DNA of 19,932 bases from an uncultured Paenibacillaceae bacterium (lineage in GTDB: Bacteria; Bacillota; Bacilli; Paenibacillales; DA-C8): the NCBI GenBank assembly GCA_937957685.1, contig CALGAO010000006.1:1-19932 (forward strand), read 5' to 3'. Positions 7,065-14,326 of this stretch are shown here, in pieces. The translations under genes were made by a program, and so were the position numbers. The notes under the pieces were generated by a model. It saw nothing but the letters and a program-made list of their open reading frames with translations, did no database searches and was not told the origin of the DNA. Each line of letters begins with the position of its first letter. The first letter of the stretch is position 1.

Positions 7065-7496
7065 TCAGCCGAGGAAGGCACGCAGCATCCACAGATGCTT
7101 CTCCAGTTCCGTGCGGATATCCAGGAGCATATCCGAAGTGGCCTCATCATCCGCTTCCTCGGCAGCAGCCATTGCCGCTTTCAACGCTTCGGTCATGATG
7201 GTGTAATCGTCGATCAAGCGAGCTACCATCGCTTCGGCCGTCTCCTCATCCTTCGCTTCGTGAATTGTGGCATGATCCAAGTAATCCTGCATCCTCGAGA
7301 GAGGTTTGCCGCCAATCGCCAGCAGGCGTTCAGCCAGCTCGTCGACATGTTTCGCCGCTTGATCATACAACTCTTCAAATTTCTCATGCAAAGTGAAGAA
7401 TGATGTTCCTTTGACATACCAATGATAATGATGCAATTTGACATACAAGACAGACCAGTTTGCGATTAATCGGTTCAGATGCCGTTCAAGCGTCAT
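7065..7496 (-). CDS. dps: Dps-family DNA-binding ferritin (mini-ferritin)
   Basis: A 143-residue four-helix protein of the Dps family. Such proteins form 12-subunit shells that oxidise Fe2+ with hydrogen peroxide, store the iron and protect DNA in stress. The between-subunit ferroxidase site is clear: His25 in KLHHYHWYVKG, His37 in FFTLHEKFEEL, and Asp52 and Glu56 in HVDELAERL. There is no Lys/Arg-rich N-terminal tail, so DNA binding through such a tail is unlikely. An ATG 15 codons further upstream is in frame, but the ATG at 7496 has AGGAGGAGG 6-8 bases before it and gives the usual length and N-terminus. It is divergent from pflB. An Fnr/Rex-like palindrome (7577-7592) overlaps a plausible dps promoter, hinting at redox control; no clear PerR box was found. 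Confidence 0.93.
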   Translation of the reverse strand: MTLERHLNRLIANWSVLYVKLHHYHWYVKGTSFFTLHEKFEELYDQAAKHVDELAERLLAIGGKPLSRMQDYLDHATIHEAKDEETAEAMVARLIDDYTIMTEALKAAMAAAEEADDEATSDMLLDIRTELEKHLWMLRAFLG

Positions 7497-7576
7497 GATT
7501 ATCCTCCTCCTGTATCGATTAATAATCCAATCATACAACACTCGGCGACATTTTCCAGTGAGGATTATTACACACT

Positions 7577-7592
7577 CGTGAATTTCATCACA
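7577..7592. promoter_or_regulatory. Fnr/Rex-like palindrome on the dps side
   Basis: CGTGA-ATTTCA-TCACA matches TGTGA-N6-TCACA except for the first base, and its spacer is identical to that of the box at 7757. On the minus strand it overlaps TTGTGA, which with AATAAT 18 bases downstream could be the dps promoter. On the plus strand a perfect TATAAT (7622-7627) lies downstream. It may act on dps, on a second pflB promoter, or both. Confidence 0.65.
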
Positions 7593-7756
7593 ATGTCACA
7601 GTATACAAGACAAATGCCAACTATAATACGTAATAAGGGAGAGGACAACTTAACCGCCACCCAACTGACACGAGACAACCAAGAGCACTACGGGCTTTAA
7701 ACTCCACCTATTTATTTCAATTTCTTCACCATTTATTCAGATTTCTTCCCCGCAAT

Positions 7757-7772
7757 TGTGAATTTCATCACA
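7757..7772. promoter_or_regulatory. Fnr/Rex-like palindrome, distal pflB site
   Basis: TGTGA-ATTTCA-TCACA is a perfect match to the Bacillus Fnr/CRP-type consensus TGTGA-N6-TCACA. Relative to the predicted pflB start site its centre is near -80.5, and it is 39 bases from the centre of the proximal box. The same bases also fit the Rex consensus TTGTGAA-N4-TTCACAA with two mismatches. Confidence 0.8.
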
Positions 7773-7795
7773 TTGTCAAATTTATCAGCCCAATT

Positions 7796-7838
7796 TGTGA
7801 TTTTTTTCACATTTGCGTGTCTCCGGTTGTTTTATACT
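7796..7838 (+). promoter_or_regulatory. pflB promoter with proximal Fnr/Rex site
   Basis: TGTGA-TTTTTT-TCACA (7796-7811) is a perfect Fnr-type box. TATACT at 7833-7838 is a good extended -10, and no recognisable -35 is present at the right spacing. With a start near 7845 the box is centred at -41.5, the classic class II activator position. This layout predicts activation in low oxygen. An alternative reading as a Rex (NADH-sensing repressor) site cannot be excluded from sequence. Confidence 0.8.
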
Positions 7839-7867
7839 TCAGATATAAAGAGTAGGAGGTGCCGAAC

Positions 7868-10135
7868 ATGGCGATTCAAATGCAAACTGCTCAGAACACA
7901 TCAAATCGGGATCCATGGAGAAGGTTCCGTGTCGGCAAATGGACACAGCGTGTCGACGTCAACGACTTCATCACGAACAACATCACACCGTACCACGGTG
8001 ATGAATCTTTCCTGGCCGGTCCGACAGAAGCTACCAAGGCACTGTGGAAGATCATCCAGGAGCTGTCCAGGAGAGAGCGGGAGAACGGCGGCGTTCTCGA
8101 CGTGGACGTCAACACGGTGTCGACGATCACCTCGCACAAACCGGGCTATCTCGACAAGGACAAGGAGAAGATCGTCGGTCTGCAAACCGATGAGCCGTTC
8201 AAGCGCGCGATCCAGCCGTTCGGCGGCATCCGCATGATGCAGGACGCCTGCAAGGCTTACGGCTTCGAGCTGCCGGAAGAGATCGTCCGCATCTTCACGG
8301 AGATCCGCAAGACGCACAACCAGGGTGTATTTGACGCGTATACGCCTGAGATGCGGATGGCGCGCAAAGCCGGCATCATCACCGGCCTGCCTGACGCATA
8401 CGGCCGCGGCCGGATCATCGGCGATTACCGCAGGGTGGCCCTGTATGGCGTCGATTTCCTGATCGAACAGAAGAAGCTGGAAGCCAGGCAGCTGGAAGTT
8501 GACGTGATGACCGAAGACGTCATCCGCAGCCGCGAGGAGCTCTCGGAGCAGATCCGCGCCCTGCAGGAACTCAAGCAGATGGCAGCCGACCACGGCTTCG
8601 ACATCTCGAAACCGGCGACCAACGCGCAAGAGGCGTTCCAATGGCTGTACTTCGCCTATCTCGCGGCGATCAAGGAACAGAACGGCGCCGCGATGAGCCT
8701 GGGCCGCGTGTCGAGCTTCCTCGACATCTACATCCAGCGCGACCTCGACGAAGGCACGATCACCGAGGAAGAGGCGCAAGAGCTGGTGGATCATTTCGTC
8801 ATGAAGCTGCGCATCGTCAAATTCCTCCGCACGCCGGACTACAACGAGCTGTTCAGCGGCGACCCGACCTGGGTAACCGAAGCGATCGGCGGCATGGGGC
8901 TTGACGGCCGGACTCGCGTCACGCGCAACTCGTTCCGCTTCCTGCACACGCTGTACAATCTGGGACCGGCTCCGGAACCGAACCTGACGGTGCTCTGGTC
9001 GGTGAATCTGCCGGATGCCTTCAAGAAATACTGCGCGAAGGTATCGATCGAGACAAGCGCCGTGCAGTACGAAAACGACGACCTGATGCGTCCATACTAC
9101 GGCGACGACTACGGCATCGCCTGCTGCGTATCGGCGATGCGCATCGGCAAGCAGATGCAGTTCTTCGGCGCGCGGGCGAACCTGGCGAAGGCGCTGCTCT
9201 ACGCGATCAACGGCGGCGTGGACGAGAAGCTGGGCCTGCAGGTCGGACCGGAGACGCCGCGCATCACGTCGGAGGTGCTCGACTACGACGAGGTCATGCA
9301 CCGCTTCGATCAGACGATGGAATGGCTGGCCAAGCTGTACATCAACACGCTGAACATCATCCACTACATGCACGACAAATACTGCTACGAACGGATCGAG
9401 ATGGCGCTGCATGATCGCGAGATCATCCGCACCATGGCCTGCGGCATCGCCGGACTGTCGGTCGTCGCCGACTCGCTGAGCGCCATCAAGCACGCGAAGG
9501 TGTATCCGATCCGCAACGAGCAAGGCATCGCCGTCGACTTCCGCATCGAAGGCGAATACCCGCAATTCGGCAACAACGACGATCGCGTCGACAACATCGC
9601 CATCGAGATCATGGAGAGGTTCATGAACAAGCTGCGCAAGCATCACACGTACCGCGGCGCGATCCCGACGATGTCGGTCCTGACGATCACCTCGAACGTC
9701 GTGTACGGCAAGAAGACCGGCACCACGCCGGACGGACGCAAGGCAGGCGAACCGTTCGCCCCAGGCGCCAACCCGATGCACGGCCGCGATCGCAAGGGCG
9801 CGCTCGCCTCGCTCGGCTCGGTCGCCAAGCTGCCTTACGAGCACAGCCTCGACGGCATCTCGAACACCTTCTCGATCGTGCCGAAGGCGCTCGGCCGCGA
9901 GCCTCAGGATCGCATCCGCAACCTGACCTCGATGCTCGACGGTTACATGTCGCGCAAGGCGCACCACCTGAACGTCAACGTCTTCAATCGCGAGCAGCTG
10001 CTCGACGCGATGGAGCATCCGGAGCAATATCCGCAGCTGACGGTTCGCGTATCGGGATATGCGGTCAACTTCATCAAGCTGACGCGCGAGCAACAGCTTG
10101 AAGTGATCAACCGCACCTTCCACGAGAAGATGTGA
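7868..10135 (+). CDS. pflB: Formate C-acetyltransferase (pyruvate formate-lyase)
   Basis: A 755-residue glycyl-radical enzyme that converts pyruvate and CoA to acetyl-CoA and formate in anaerobic fermentation. The catalytic adjacent cysteines Cys419-Cys420 lie in YGIACCVSAM. The C-terminal radical loop is RVSGYAVNF with Gly730 as the predicted radical site. The N-terminal PFL domain carries the typical NDFITNNITPYHGDESFL and PTEATKALW stretches. Length equals the family norm (about 750-760). An in-frame GTG at 7859 lies inside the AGGAGG RBS, so the ATG at 7868, 8 bases after it, is the start. It is followed by pflA, and its promoter bears Fnr/Rex-type sites. Glycyl-radical enzymes are cut by oxygen at the radical Gly, which fits the anaerobic control. 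The codon use is strongly GC-ending, as expected for a highly expressed gene in this genome. Confidence 0.98.
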   Translation: MAIQMQTAQNTSNRDPWRRFRVGKWTQRVDVNDFITNNITPYHGDESFLAGPTEATKALWKIIQELSRRERENGGVLDVDVNTVSTITSHKPGYLDKDKEKIVGLQTDEPFKRAIQPFGGIRMMQDACKAYGFELPEEIVRIFTEIRKTHNQGVFDAYTPEMRMARKAGIITGLPDAYGRGRIIGDYRRVALYGVDFLIEQKKLEARQLEVDVMTEDVIRSREELSEQIRALQELKQMAADHGFDISKPATNAQEAFQWLYFAYLAAIKEQNGAAMSLGRVSSFLDIYIQRDLDEGTITEEEAQELVDHFVMKLRIVKFLRTPDYNELFSGDPTWVTEAIGGMGLDGRTRVTRNSFRFLHTLYNLGPAPEPNLTVLWSVNLPDAFKKYCAKVSIETSAVQYENDDLMRPYYGDDYGIACCVSAMRIGKQMQFFGARANLAKALLYAINGGVDEKLGLQVGPETPRITSEVLDYDEVMHRFDQTMEWLAKLYINTLNIIHYMHDKYCYERIEMALHDREIIRTMACGIAGLSVVADSLSAIKHAKVYPIRNEQGIAVDFRIEGEYPQFGNNDDRVDNIAIEIMERFMNKLRKHHTYRGAIPTMSVLTITSNVVYGKKTGTTPDGRKAGEPFAPGANPMHGRDRKGALASLGSVAKLPYEHSLDGISNTFSIVPKALGREPQDRIRNLTSMLDGYMSRKAHHLNVNVFNREQLLDAMEHPEQYPQLTVRVSGYAVNFIKLTREQQLEVINRTFHEKM

Positions 10136-10260
10136 TAAGATAGAGACAGCAACTGACCGATATGACCACAAGCGGCAGCAGTGGAATGTCCGGACCGATC
10201 GGCACCAGGCATGGCCGTCGGACGCGATCATGCCAGCGGAGCTGACCGCGCAAGAACTGG

Positions 10261-10290
10261 CGGGCAGATGCTTGCAACAGCATCTGCCCG
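10261..10290 (+). terminator. Hairpin between pflB and pflA
   Basis: Exact 12-base arms CGGGCAGATGCT (10261-10272) and AGCATCTGCCCG (10279-10290) around a six-base loop lie 125 bases beyond the pflB stop and 38 bases before pflA. It is followed by TTCTATATCC, not a clean T-run. It is best read as a partial terminator or 3'-end stabiliser that lets pflB be made in excess over its activase. Confidence 0.65.
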
Positions 10291-10328
10291 TTCTATATCC
10301 TATAGACAGAAGAGGGGAGTGAAGCCAT

Positions 10329-11078
10329 ATGACAGACAGAATCGGAAGGATCCATTCTCTGGAGACCTTCGGCACGATCGATGGTCCGGGCATTCGTTTC
10401 GTCCTGTTCATGCAAGGGTGCCTGTTGCGCTGTCGTTACTGCCACAATCCGGACACCTGGAACAATCATGATGGCCAGGAGATGACCGTGGACGACATCC
10501 TGAAGGAGATCGAGCCTTATGTCTCGTACTATCAAATGTCTGGCGGCGGGATCACGGTATCCGGAGGAGAGCCGACGGTGCAGGCGCCGTTCGTCGCGGA
10601 GCTGTTCCGGGAGGTTCGTGAGCGCTGGAATCTGCATACGGCGCTGGACAGCTCGGGCTTCTGCGAGCCCGCGCACGCCGCTGAGCTGCTCAAGGTGACG
10701 GACCTCGTGCTGCTGGACCTGAAGGAGATGGATCCCCTCAGACACGAAGCGCTCACTACCCAGTCCAACGAACGCATCCATCGCTTCGCCCGTTACCTGA
10801 CGGAGTTGAACAAGCCGGTCTGGATCCGTTTCGTACTTGTGCCTGGGCTTACCGATTCGGAGGACAACCTGATCCGGCTAGGCGAATTTATCGAGCGGAT
10901 GCCCAACGTCGAGAAGCTGGAGATCCTCCCATACCACCGCATGGGCGTGTATAAATGGGAGAAGCTTGGCATAGAATATACCCTGCAGGACGTGCCGGAG
11001 GCTTCGCAGGCCGATATCGAGAGAGCCCAATACTGGATCGAACAGGGAAGGCTCTCCGCGCGCAAGCAGCACGTCTGA
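10329..11078 (+). CDS. pflA: Pyruvate formate-lyase activating enzyme (radical SAM)
   Basis: A 249-residue radical-SAM enzyme that uses a 4Fe-4S cluster and S-adenosylmethionine to place the glycyl radical on PflB. The cluster motif is C31-LLR-C35-RY-C38 followed by HNPDTW. SGGEPTVQAPF is the GGE SAM-binding motif; DSSGF and LVLLDLKEMD match the family. The N-terminus IHSLETFGTIDGPGIRFVLFMQGC is diagnostic of PflA. Length is normal (about 245). The ATG at 10329 has GAGGGGAG about 10 bases upstream. It lies 193 bases downstream of its partner pflB and is likely read through from the same promoter past the hairpin at 10261-10290. A clear terminator follows at 11106-11143. Confidence 0.97.
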   Translation: MTDRIGRIHSLETFGTIDGPGIRFVLFMQGCLLRCRYCHNPDTWNNHDGQEMTVDDILKEIEPYVSYYQMSGGGITVSGGEPTVQAPFVAELFREVRERWNLHTALDSSGFCEPAHAAELLKVTDLVLLDLKEMDPLRHEALTTQSNERIHRFARYLTELNKPVWIRFVLVPGLTDSEDNLIRLGEFIERMPNVEKLEILPYHRMGVYKWEKLGIEYTLQDVPEASQADIERAQYWIEQGRLSARKQHV

Positions 11079-11105
11079 ACACCATATCCAACAACCGATA
11101 CCCCG

Positions 11106-11143
11106 AAGGTCAGGCGCATGCTTATCACGCGTCTGGCCTTTTT
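11106..11143 (+). terminator. Rho-independent terminator of pflA
   Basis: The stem AAGGTCAGGCGC/GCGTCTGGCCTT pairs with two G-U steps around an eight-base loop region, and is followed by TTTTTG. It lies 28 bases past the pflA stop and ends the pflBA unit. The stem and T-run are typical. Confidence 0.85.
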
Positions 11144-11185
11144 GTATACTGGATATAGATCTGGACAAAGGAGTGCCTACGTCCC

Positions 11186-11704
11186 ATGAATGTTCCCCTG
11201 CGTCCCATCCCCGACCATCTCGCGCCGAACCTTCGACTGCTGTTCGTCGGGTACAATCCGGGCATCCGCTCCTCCGAGACCGGGCATCATTACGCCAACC
11301 CGAGCAACCGCTTCTGGAAGATCATTCACGAGGCTGGTATCACGGACCGTCGCTACAGGCCGGAGGAAGATCAGGATCTCCTGAAGCTGGGCATCGGCTT
11401 CACCAACATCGTCGCCCGCCCCACGAAAACGGCGGCAGAGATCACGAAACAGGAATACGAGGAAGGGGCGCGTCTGCTCCTAGGCAAGCTCACCCGCTTC
11501 CGACCACAGGTGGCGTGCTATGTCGGCAAGGGCGTCTACGAGGAGCTGAGCGGGAGGAGGGACATCGACTGGGGCAGGCAGCCGCACAGCGTCATCGAAG
11601 GCGTCATCGACTACGTCGTTCCCTCCTCGAGCGGTCTCGTGCGCATGCCGCTTCCCGACATCATCTCGATCTACGCAGGCATCCTTCCGCTCATCCGGGC
11701 ATAG
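11186..11704 (+). CDS. mug: Mug/TDG-family G/U mismatch-specific uracil-DNA glycosylase
   Basis: A 172-residue member of the Mug/TDG branch of the uracil-DNA glycosylase superfamily, which removes uracil or ethenocytosine opposite guanine to start base-excision repair. The active-site motif is G22-Y-N-P-G26 (GINPG in E. coli Mug), where Asn24 activates water. ANPSNRFWKII and LGIGFTNIVARPT match the conserved core, and V145-PSSSGL151 is the DNA-intercalating loop (NPSGLS in E. coli). Length suits the family (about 165-175). AAAGGAG lies about 12 bases before the ATG. It is a single-gene unit between two terminators, so nothing in the context adds to its role. Confidence 0.92.
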   Translation: MNVPLRPIPDHLAPNLRLLFVGYNPGIRSSETGHHYANPSNRFWKIIHEAGITDRRYRPEEDQDLLKLGIGFTNIVARPTKTAAEITKQEYEEGARLLLGKLTRFRPQVACYVGKGVYEELSGRRDIDWGRQPHSVIEGVIDYVVPSSSGLVRMPLPDIISIYAGILPLIRA

Positions 11705-11713
11705 CCACAAACC

Positions 11714-11766
11714 AAACACCTCCAGGGGTGACCCTGGCTCAGGGTTCCTTGGAGGTGTTTTCTTTA
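11714..11766. terminator. Bidirectional terminator between mug and the sigma operon
   Basis: Arms AAACACCTCCA (11714-11724) and TGGAGGTGTTT (11750-11760) are exact complements, with a second inner stem (AGGGGTGACC/GGGTTCC region). TTTTCTTT follows on the plus strand. On the minus strand GGTTTG follows, so it may also end the convergent operon at 11781-14217. Confidence 0.8.
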
Positions 11767-11780
11767 TGCCATCCTTTTAA

Positions 11781-12611
11781 TTAAGATTTTCGGATCGCGA
11801 ACACCTTGCGGACGATCAGCGCTGCCGCAGCCAGCACAGCCGCCGCGCCTGCGGCCCACAGCCACGGCGATGAAGCCTGCTTCACGCCGCTGTCGCTGAG
11901 GTCGAGCGGAGCGGAGATCGGTGCAGCCTCCGCCGCCTGGTTGCCGCCCTCCGGCACCGCCGGAACCTCTTGCCCGTCCGGGATGGCCCCGGTGCTGACA
12001 TCGTCCGAGGATACTGGCGTATCCGGTCCGACCGTGGTGATCGCCACCTCTCCTTCGCCCGGCTCCGGACCGCCCACGACGAGGGTCGTGAAGATGCCAT
12101 CGTCTCCATCGACGGCCGGCGAGGCCGCGCCATCATCCGACGCCATAAGCGGCATAGCCTGTGTGCCTTCCACGACGCGCACCTGCTCATCCCCGAACAG
12201 GGCGTACAGCTCAGCCGCATGGCTCTCGCTGTATGGCAGGATGCCGATCTCGATCACGCCGTTCACCGGACCGGTATGCGTGACGATGAAGCCCGCATCC
12301 TGGAACTTCTCGAGTCCACCCTGATTAAAGATATAGTCGTCGATCTCCTGATGCTTGTCTCTGAGCGCCGCATCTTCCGCAGATATGGCTGGTTCGGCGA
12401 GGTAAGACACGGCAGCGCCGTTCGTCGCCGGAGCCGGTGGAATGGACGAGGGCGCCATATTCAGGATGACGGATTCAGGGGAGTAAGCGGGCAGGATTCT
12501 GACCTCTTCGGTTTCAGCGGCATATACGGAACCTGCGCTGAGCAGGGCGAAGCAGGTTCCCGCCAGTACGCCCCTGGCGATTTTCGTTTTCAGATTCATG
12601 TCGTTTTTCAT
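11781..12611 (-). CDS. Uncharacterised exported, C-terminally membrane-anchored protein of the sigma operon
   Basis: A 276-residue protein I cannot assign. Residues about 1-31 are a signal peptide (KTKIARGVLAGTCFALLSAGSVYA). Residues about 86-155 form a compact domain containing IDDYIF, GFIVTHTGPVNGVIEIGILPYSE and VRVVEGTQAMPLM; I recall similar stretches in small exported Paenibacillus and Bacillus proteins of unknown role. Residues about 160-245 are a Gly/Pro/Asp-rich, acidic linker. A hydrophobic segment WLWAAGAAAVLAAAALIV near the end is followed by RKVFAIRKS, so the protein is probably held in the membrane with most of it outside. There is no LPxTG motif. GGAGGG lies 8 bases before the ATG. 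It lies 107 bases after the anti-sigma gene on the same strand and may be the sigma factor's operon-borne target or a partner of the anti-sigma. Confidence 0.8.
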   Translation of the reverse strand: MKNDMNLKTKIARGVLAGTCFALLSAGSVYAAETEEVRILPAYSPESVILNMAPSSIPPAPATNGAAVSYLAEPAISAEDAALRDKHQEIDDYIFNQGGLEKFQDAGFIVTHTGPVNGVIEIGILPYSESHAAELYALFGDEQVRVVEGTQAMPLMASDDGAASPAVDGDDGIFTTLVVGGPEPGEGEVAITTVGPDTPVSSDDVSTGAIPDGQEVPAVPEGGNQAAEAAPISAPLDLSDSGVKQASSPWLWAAGAAAVLAAAALIVRKVFAIRKS

Positions 12612-12718
12612 AGGAATACCCTCCAGTATGTTGATTGTTTGTTGGTTGTTCGATCGGCTGTATCTATCCTCGTTGTGGCCAGTTGGTCATGCCATACACA
12701 AGCTGTCATCTCAAGCTG

Positions 12719-13672
12719 TTATCTGTCGACGGATGCCGCGACGCGGATCATCTCGTCCCTGTCCAATGAGCCTGTCAACTGATATTCCAGATGTCCCATC
12801 ATCCAGCGCAAGCTGCCAGACCCCGGCTGCCAATATCCGGTAGCGCCATCCAGTTCGACCTTCTCGCCGCTCCACGTGCCGCCGGTCGCCTGGCCATGGC
12901 CTGGCCTGCGGATCGTCAGCTCATAGCTGTCGCCGTTATCCGAGACGTACAGGATATGCATGGCATCCGCAAGCGCCTCGGTCGGTTCGATCTGCTGCCC
13001 CGTTCCGCTCATGCTCTCCTGCGCGGCCTCGTGAGCAGCGGACACGCGTTCCAGCCTGTAGCCTTCGGGCACATAGGAGGGCAGAGGCAGCGGTTCACCG
13101 AACCATGCCGCGGCCTCCTCCGGCCCGGACAGGACCTGCACCGCCGTCTCGCCATCCGGATCCGCTGAGGGGCCTGTCGCTGCGCCGCTCATGACCTCGA
13201 AAGCGCCGCTTTCCGTTGCCGACAGCGGATCCCCCGCCTCCTGGGCGGCTGCTGCGCTTTCCGCGCCGCTCCCGATCATCATCTCTCCCGGCTGGGCGGT
13301 CATCGCGCCTCCGGTGTCGTCTCCATCCATCCACGGCGTGAAGGTCAGCGCGGCGACGATGACGAGCGAGGCGACGGTCCCCAGGCCGTAAGCCCAGCGG
13401 CGGCGAAGCGACTTCCGCCTGTCGCTGCGCGGCGCATCCGCCGCCCCGGACTCCGGCGTGCCGATTCTGGCGGCCCAGGTCCCGTCCTGCCGTGACTCAG
13501 TCGTCACCAATGTCTTCACGGGCGAACGCACGCCCTTCCTCATCCGGTCATCCTCGGCTTGCACCCTGGCCCGAATGCTTTCCTTTAACCGCTCGTCGAA
13601 TCGGATCTCCAGGAACAGGCTGTCGTCTGCTTCCTCGCGGAATTTTCGTCTCAGGTGTTGGTCGTCGGTCAT
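12719..13672 (-). CDS. Membrane anti-sigma factor with DUF4367-like outer domain
   Basis: A 317-residue single-span membrane protein. The N-terminal part (1-92) is cytoplasmic, charged and helical (HLRRKFREEADDSLFLEIRFDERLKESIRARV), as expected for a sigma-binding region. A transmembrane helix lies at about 94-113 (AYGLGTVASLVIVAALTFTP). An Ala/Gly/Glu-rich linker is followed by a C-terminal domain (about 195-317) with LPLPSYVPEGYRLERV, which marks the DUF4367 type. The ATG at 13672 overlaps the sigma stop as ATGA. An ATG three codons upstream touches the RBS (GAGGAGGG) and is too close, so the overlapping start is preferred. The outer domain probably senses an envelope signal; its ligand is unknown. 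No zinc-binding HxxxCxxC motif of ZAS anti-sigmas is seen. Confidence 0.85.
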   Translation of the reverse strand: MTDDQHLRRKFREEADDSLFLEIRFDERLKESIRARVQAEDDRMRKGVRSPVKTLVTTESRQDGTWAARIGTPESGAADAPRSDRRKSLRRRWAYGLGTVASLVIVAALTFTPWMDGDDTGGAMTAQPGEMMIGSGAESAAAAQEAGDPLSATESGAFEVMSGAATGPSADPDGETAVQVLSGPEEAAAWFGEPLPLPSYVPEGYRLERVSAAHEAAQESMSGTGQQIEPTEALADAMHILYVSDNGDSYELTIRRPGHGQATGGTWSGEKVELDGATGYWQPGSGSLRWMMGHLEYQLTGSLDRDEMIRVAASVDR

Positions 13673-14217
13673 CTGTGCCATCCCTCCTCTTGCAGGCAGT
13701 CACTCAGCAGCTCTCGAGCCCGGTGAAGTCTGGCCCGAACAGTGCCTTCGGGAGAGTCTGTCAATTGTGCGATCTCTCTGGTTGACATCTCCAGGTAGTA
13801 GTAAAGGTACAGAACCTCATGGTACTGTGCCGGAAGCTTCATCACATGCTTCAGGATGGTCGTGCGGCTCAAGCGTCGCAGCATCTCATCCTCGGCGCTC
13901 CGCGACTGACTCGCCTGCTTCAGCAGGACCGGATCCACCGGCTCCTCGCGGTTCGACTTCATGCCGAGCTTGTCACGGCACAGGTTGATCGTGATGGTCA
14001 TGAGCCAGGTCTTTACGCTGCTCTCACCGCGAAACGTCGACCACTTGCGGTAGACGCGCAGGAACACCTCCTGGCATACATCCTCCGCCAGATGCCTGTC
14101 GCCGAGGTAGAAGTACGCCGTGCGCAACAGATCCTGGCCATAATCATTCATCAGCTCTTCCAGCGCAGAGGACGGTTCTTCGGGATAATGTCTCCATTTG
14201 CGGCCGGCCAGCCCCAC
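13669..14217 (-). CDS. ECF RNA polymerase sigma factor
   Basis: A 182-residue sigma-70 family group 4 (ECF) protein related to SigW/SigV/SigX. Region 2 (about 20-85) has the expected DLLRTAYFYLGDRHLAEDVCQEVFLRVY and the WSTFRGESSVKTWLMTITINLCRD helix. Region 4 (about 120-172) has LPAQYHEVLYLYYYLEMSTREIAQLTDSPEGTVRARLHRARELL, a -35-reading helix-turn-helix. The start is GTG at 14217, supported by GGAGGTGG seven bases before it. Its stop overlaps the anti-sigma ATG by four bases (ATGA), indicating coupled translation and 1:1 supply. An ECF-type promoter (CGTCTAAT) just upstream suggests autoregulation. Its regulon is unknown. Confidence 0.93.
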   Translation of the reverse strand: MGLAGRKWRHYPEEPSSALEELMNDYGQDLLRTAYFYLGDRHLAEDVCQEVFLRVYRKWSTFRGESSVKTWLMTITINLCRDKLGMKSNREEPVDPVLLKQASQSRSAEDEMLRRLSRTTILKHVMKLPAQYHEVLYLYYYLEMSTREIAQLTDSPEGTVRARLHRARELLSDCLQEEGWHR

Positions 14218-14237
14218 TGCTTAACCACCTCCGCCCT

Positions 14238-14268
14238 ATTAGACGGTGTTGGGGACGATTCCGCTGCA
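14238..14268 (-). promoter_or_regulatory. Putative ECF-type autoregulatory promoter of the sigma operon
   Basis: On the minus strand TGCAGC (14268-14263) is followed after 17 bases by CGTCTAAT (14245-14238). This resembles TGAAAC-N16-CGTC promoters of Bacillus ECF sigmas, with one unusual base in the -35. The start would be near 14235, giving a very short leader just ahead of the RBS. Autoregulation is typical for sigma/anti-sigma pairs. Confidence 0.5.
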
Positions 14269-14326
14269 AAATATGAAGCCTGTCGGTCTGGAAAATAGAG
14301 GGGGGGCGAGGGGGAGTCTTCGACTG

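Noticed and set aside
7608..7640. CTATAATACGTAATA as a possible PerR box for dps.
   Set aside because: It matches TTATAATNATTATAA at about 10 of 14 positions only and lies about 125 bases from the dps start; the TATAAT is as easily a plus-strand -10.
7901..10411. 836-codon open frame on the strand opposite pflB.
   Set aside because: It is the antisense shadow of a GC-rich, strongly biased pflB gene and shows no domain of its own.
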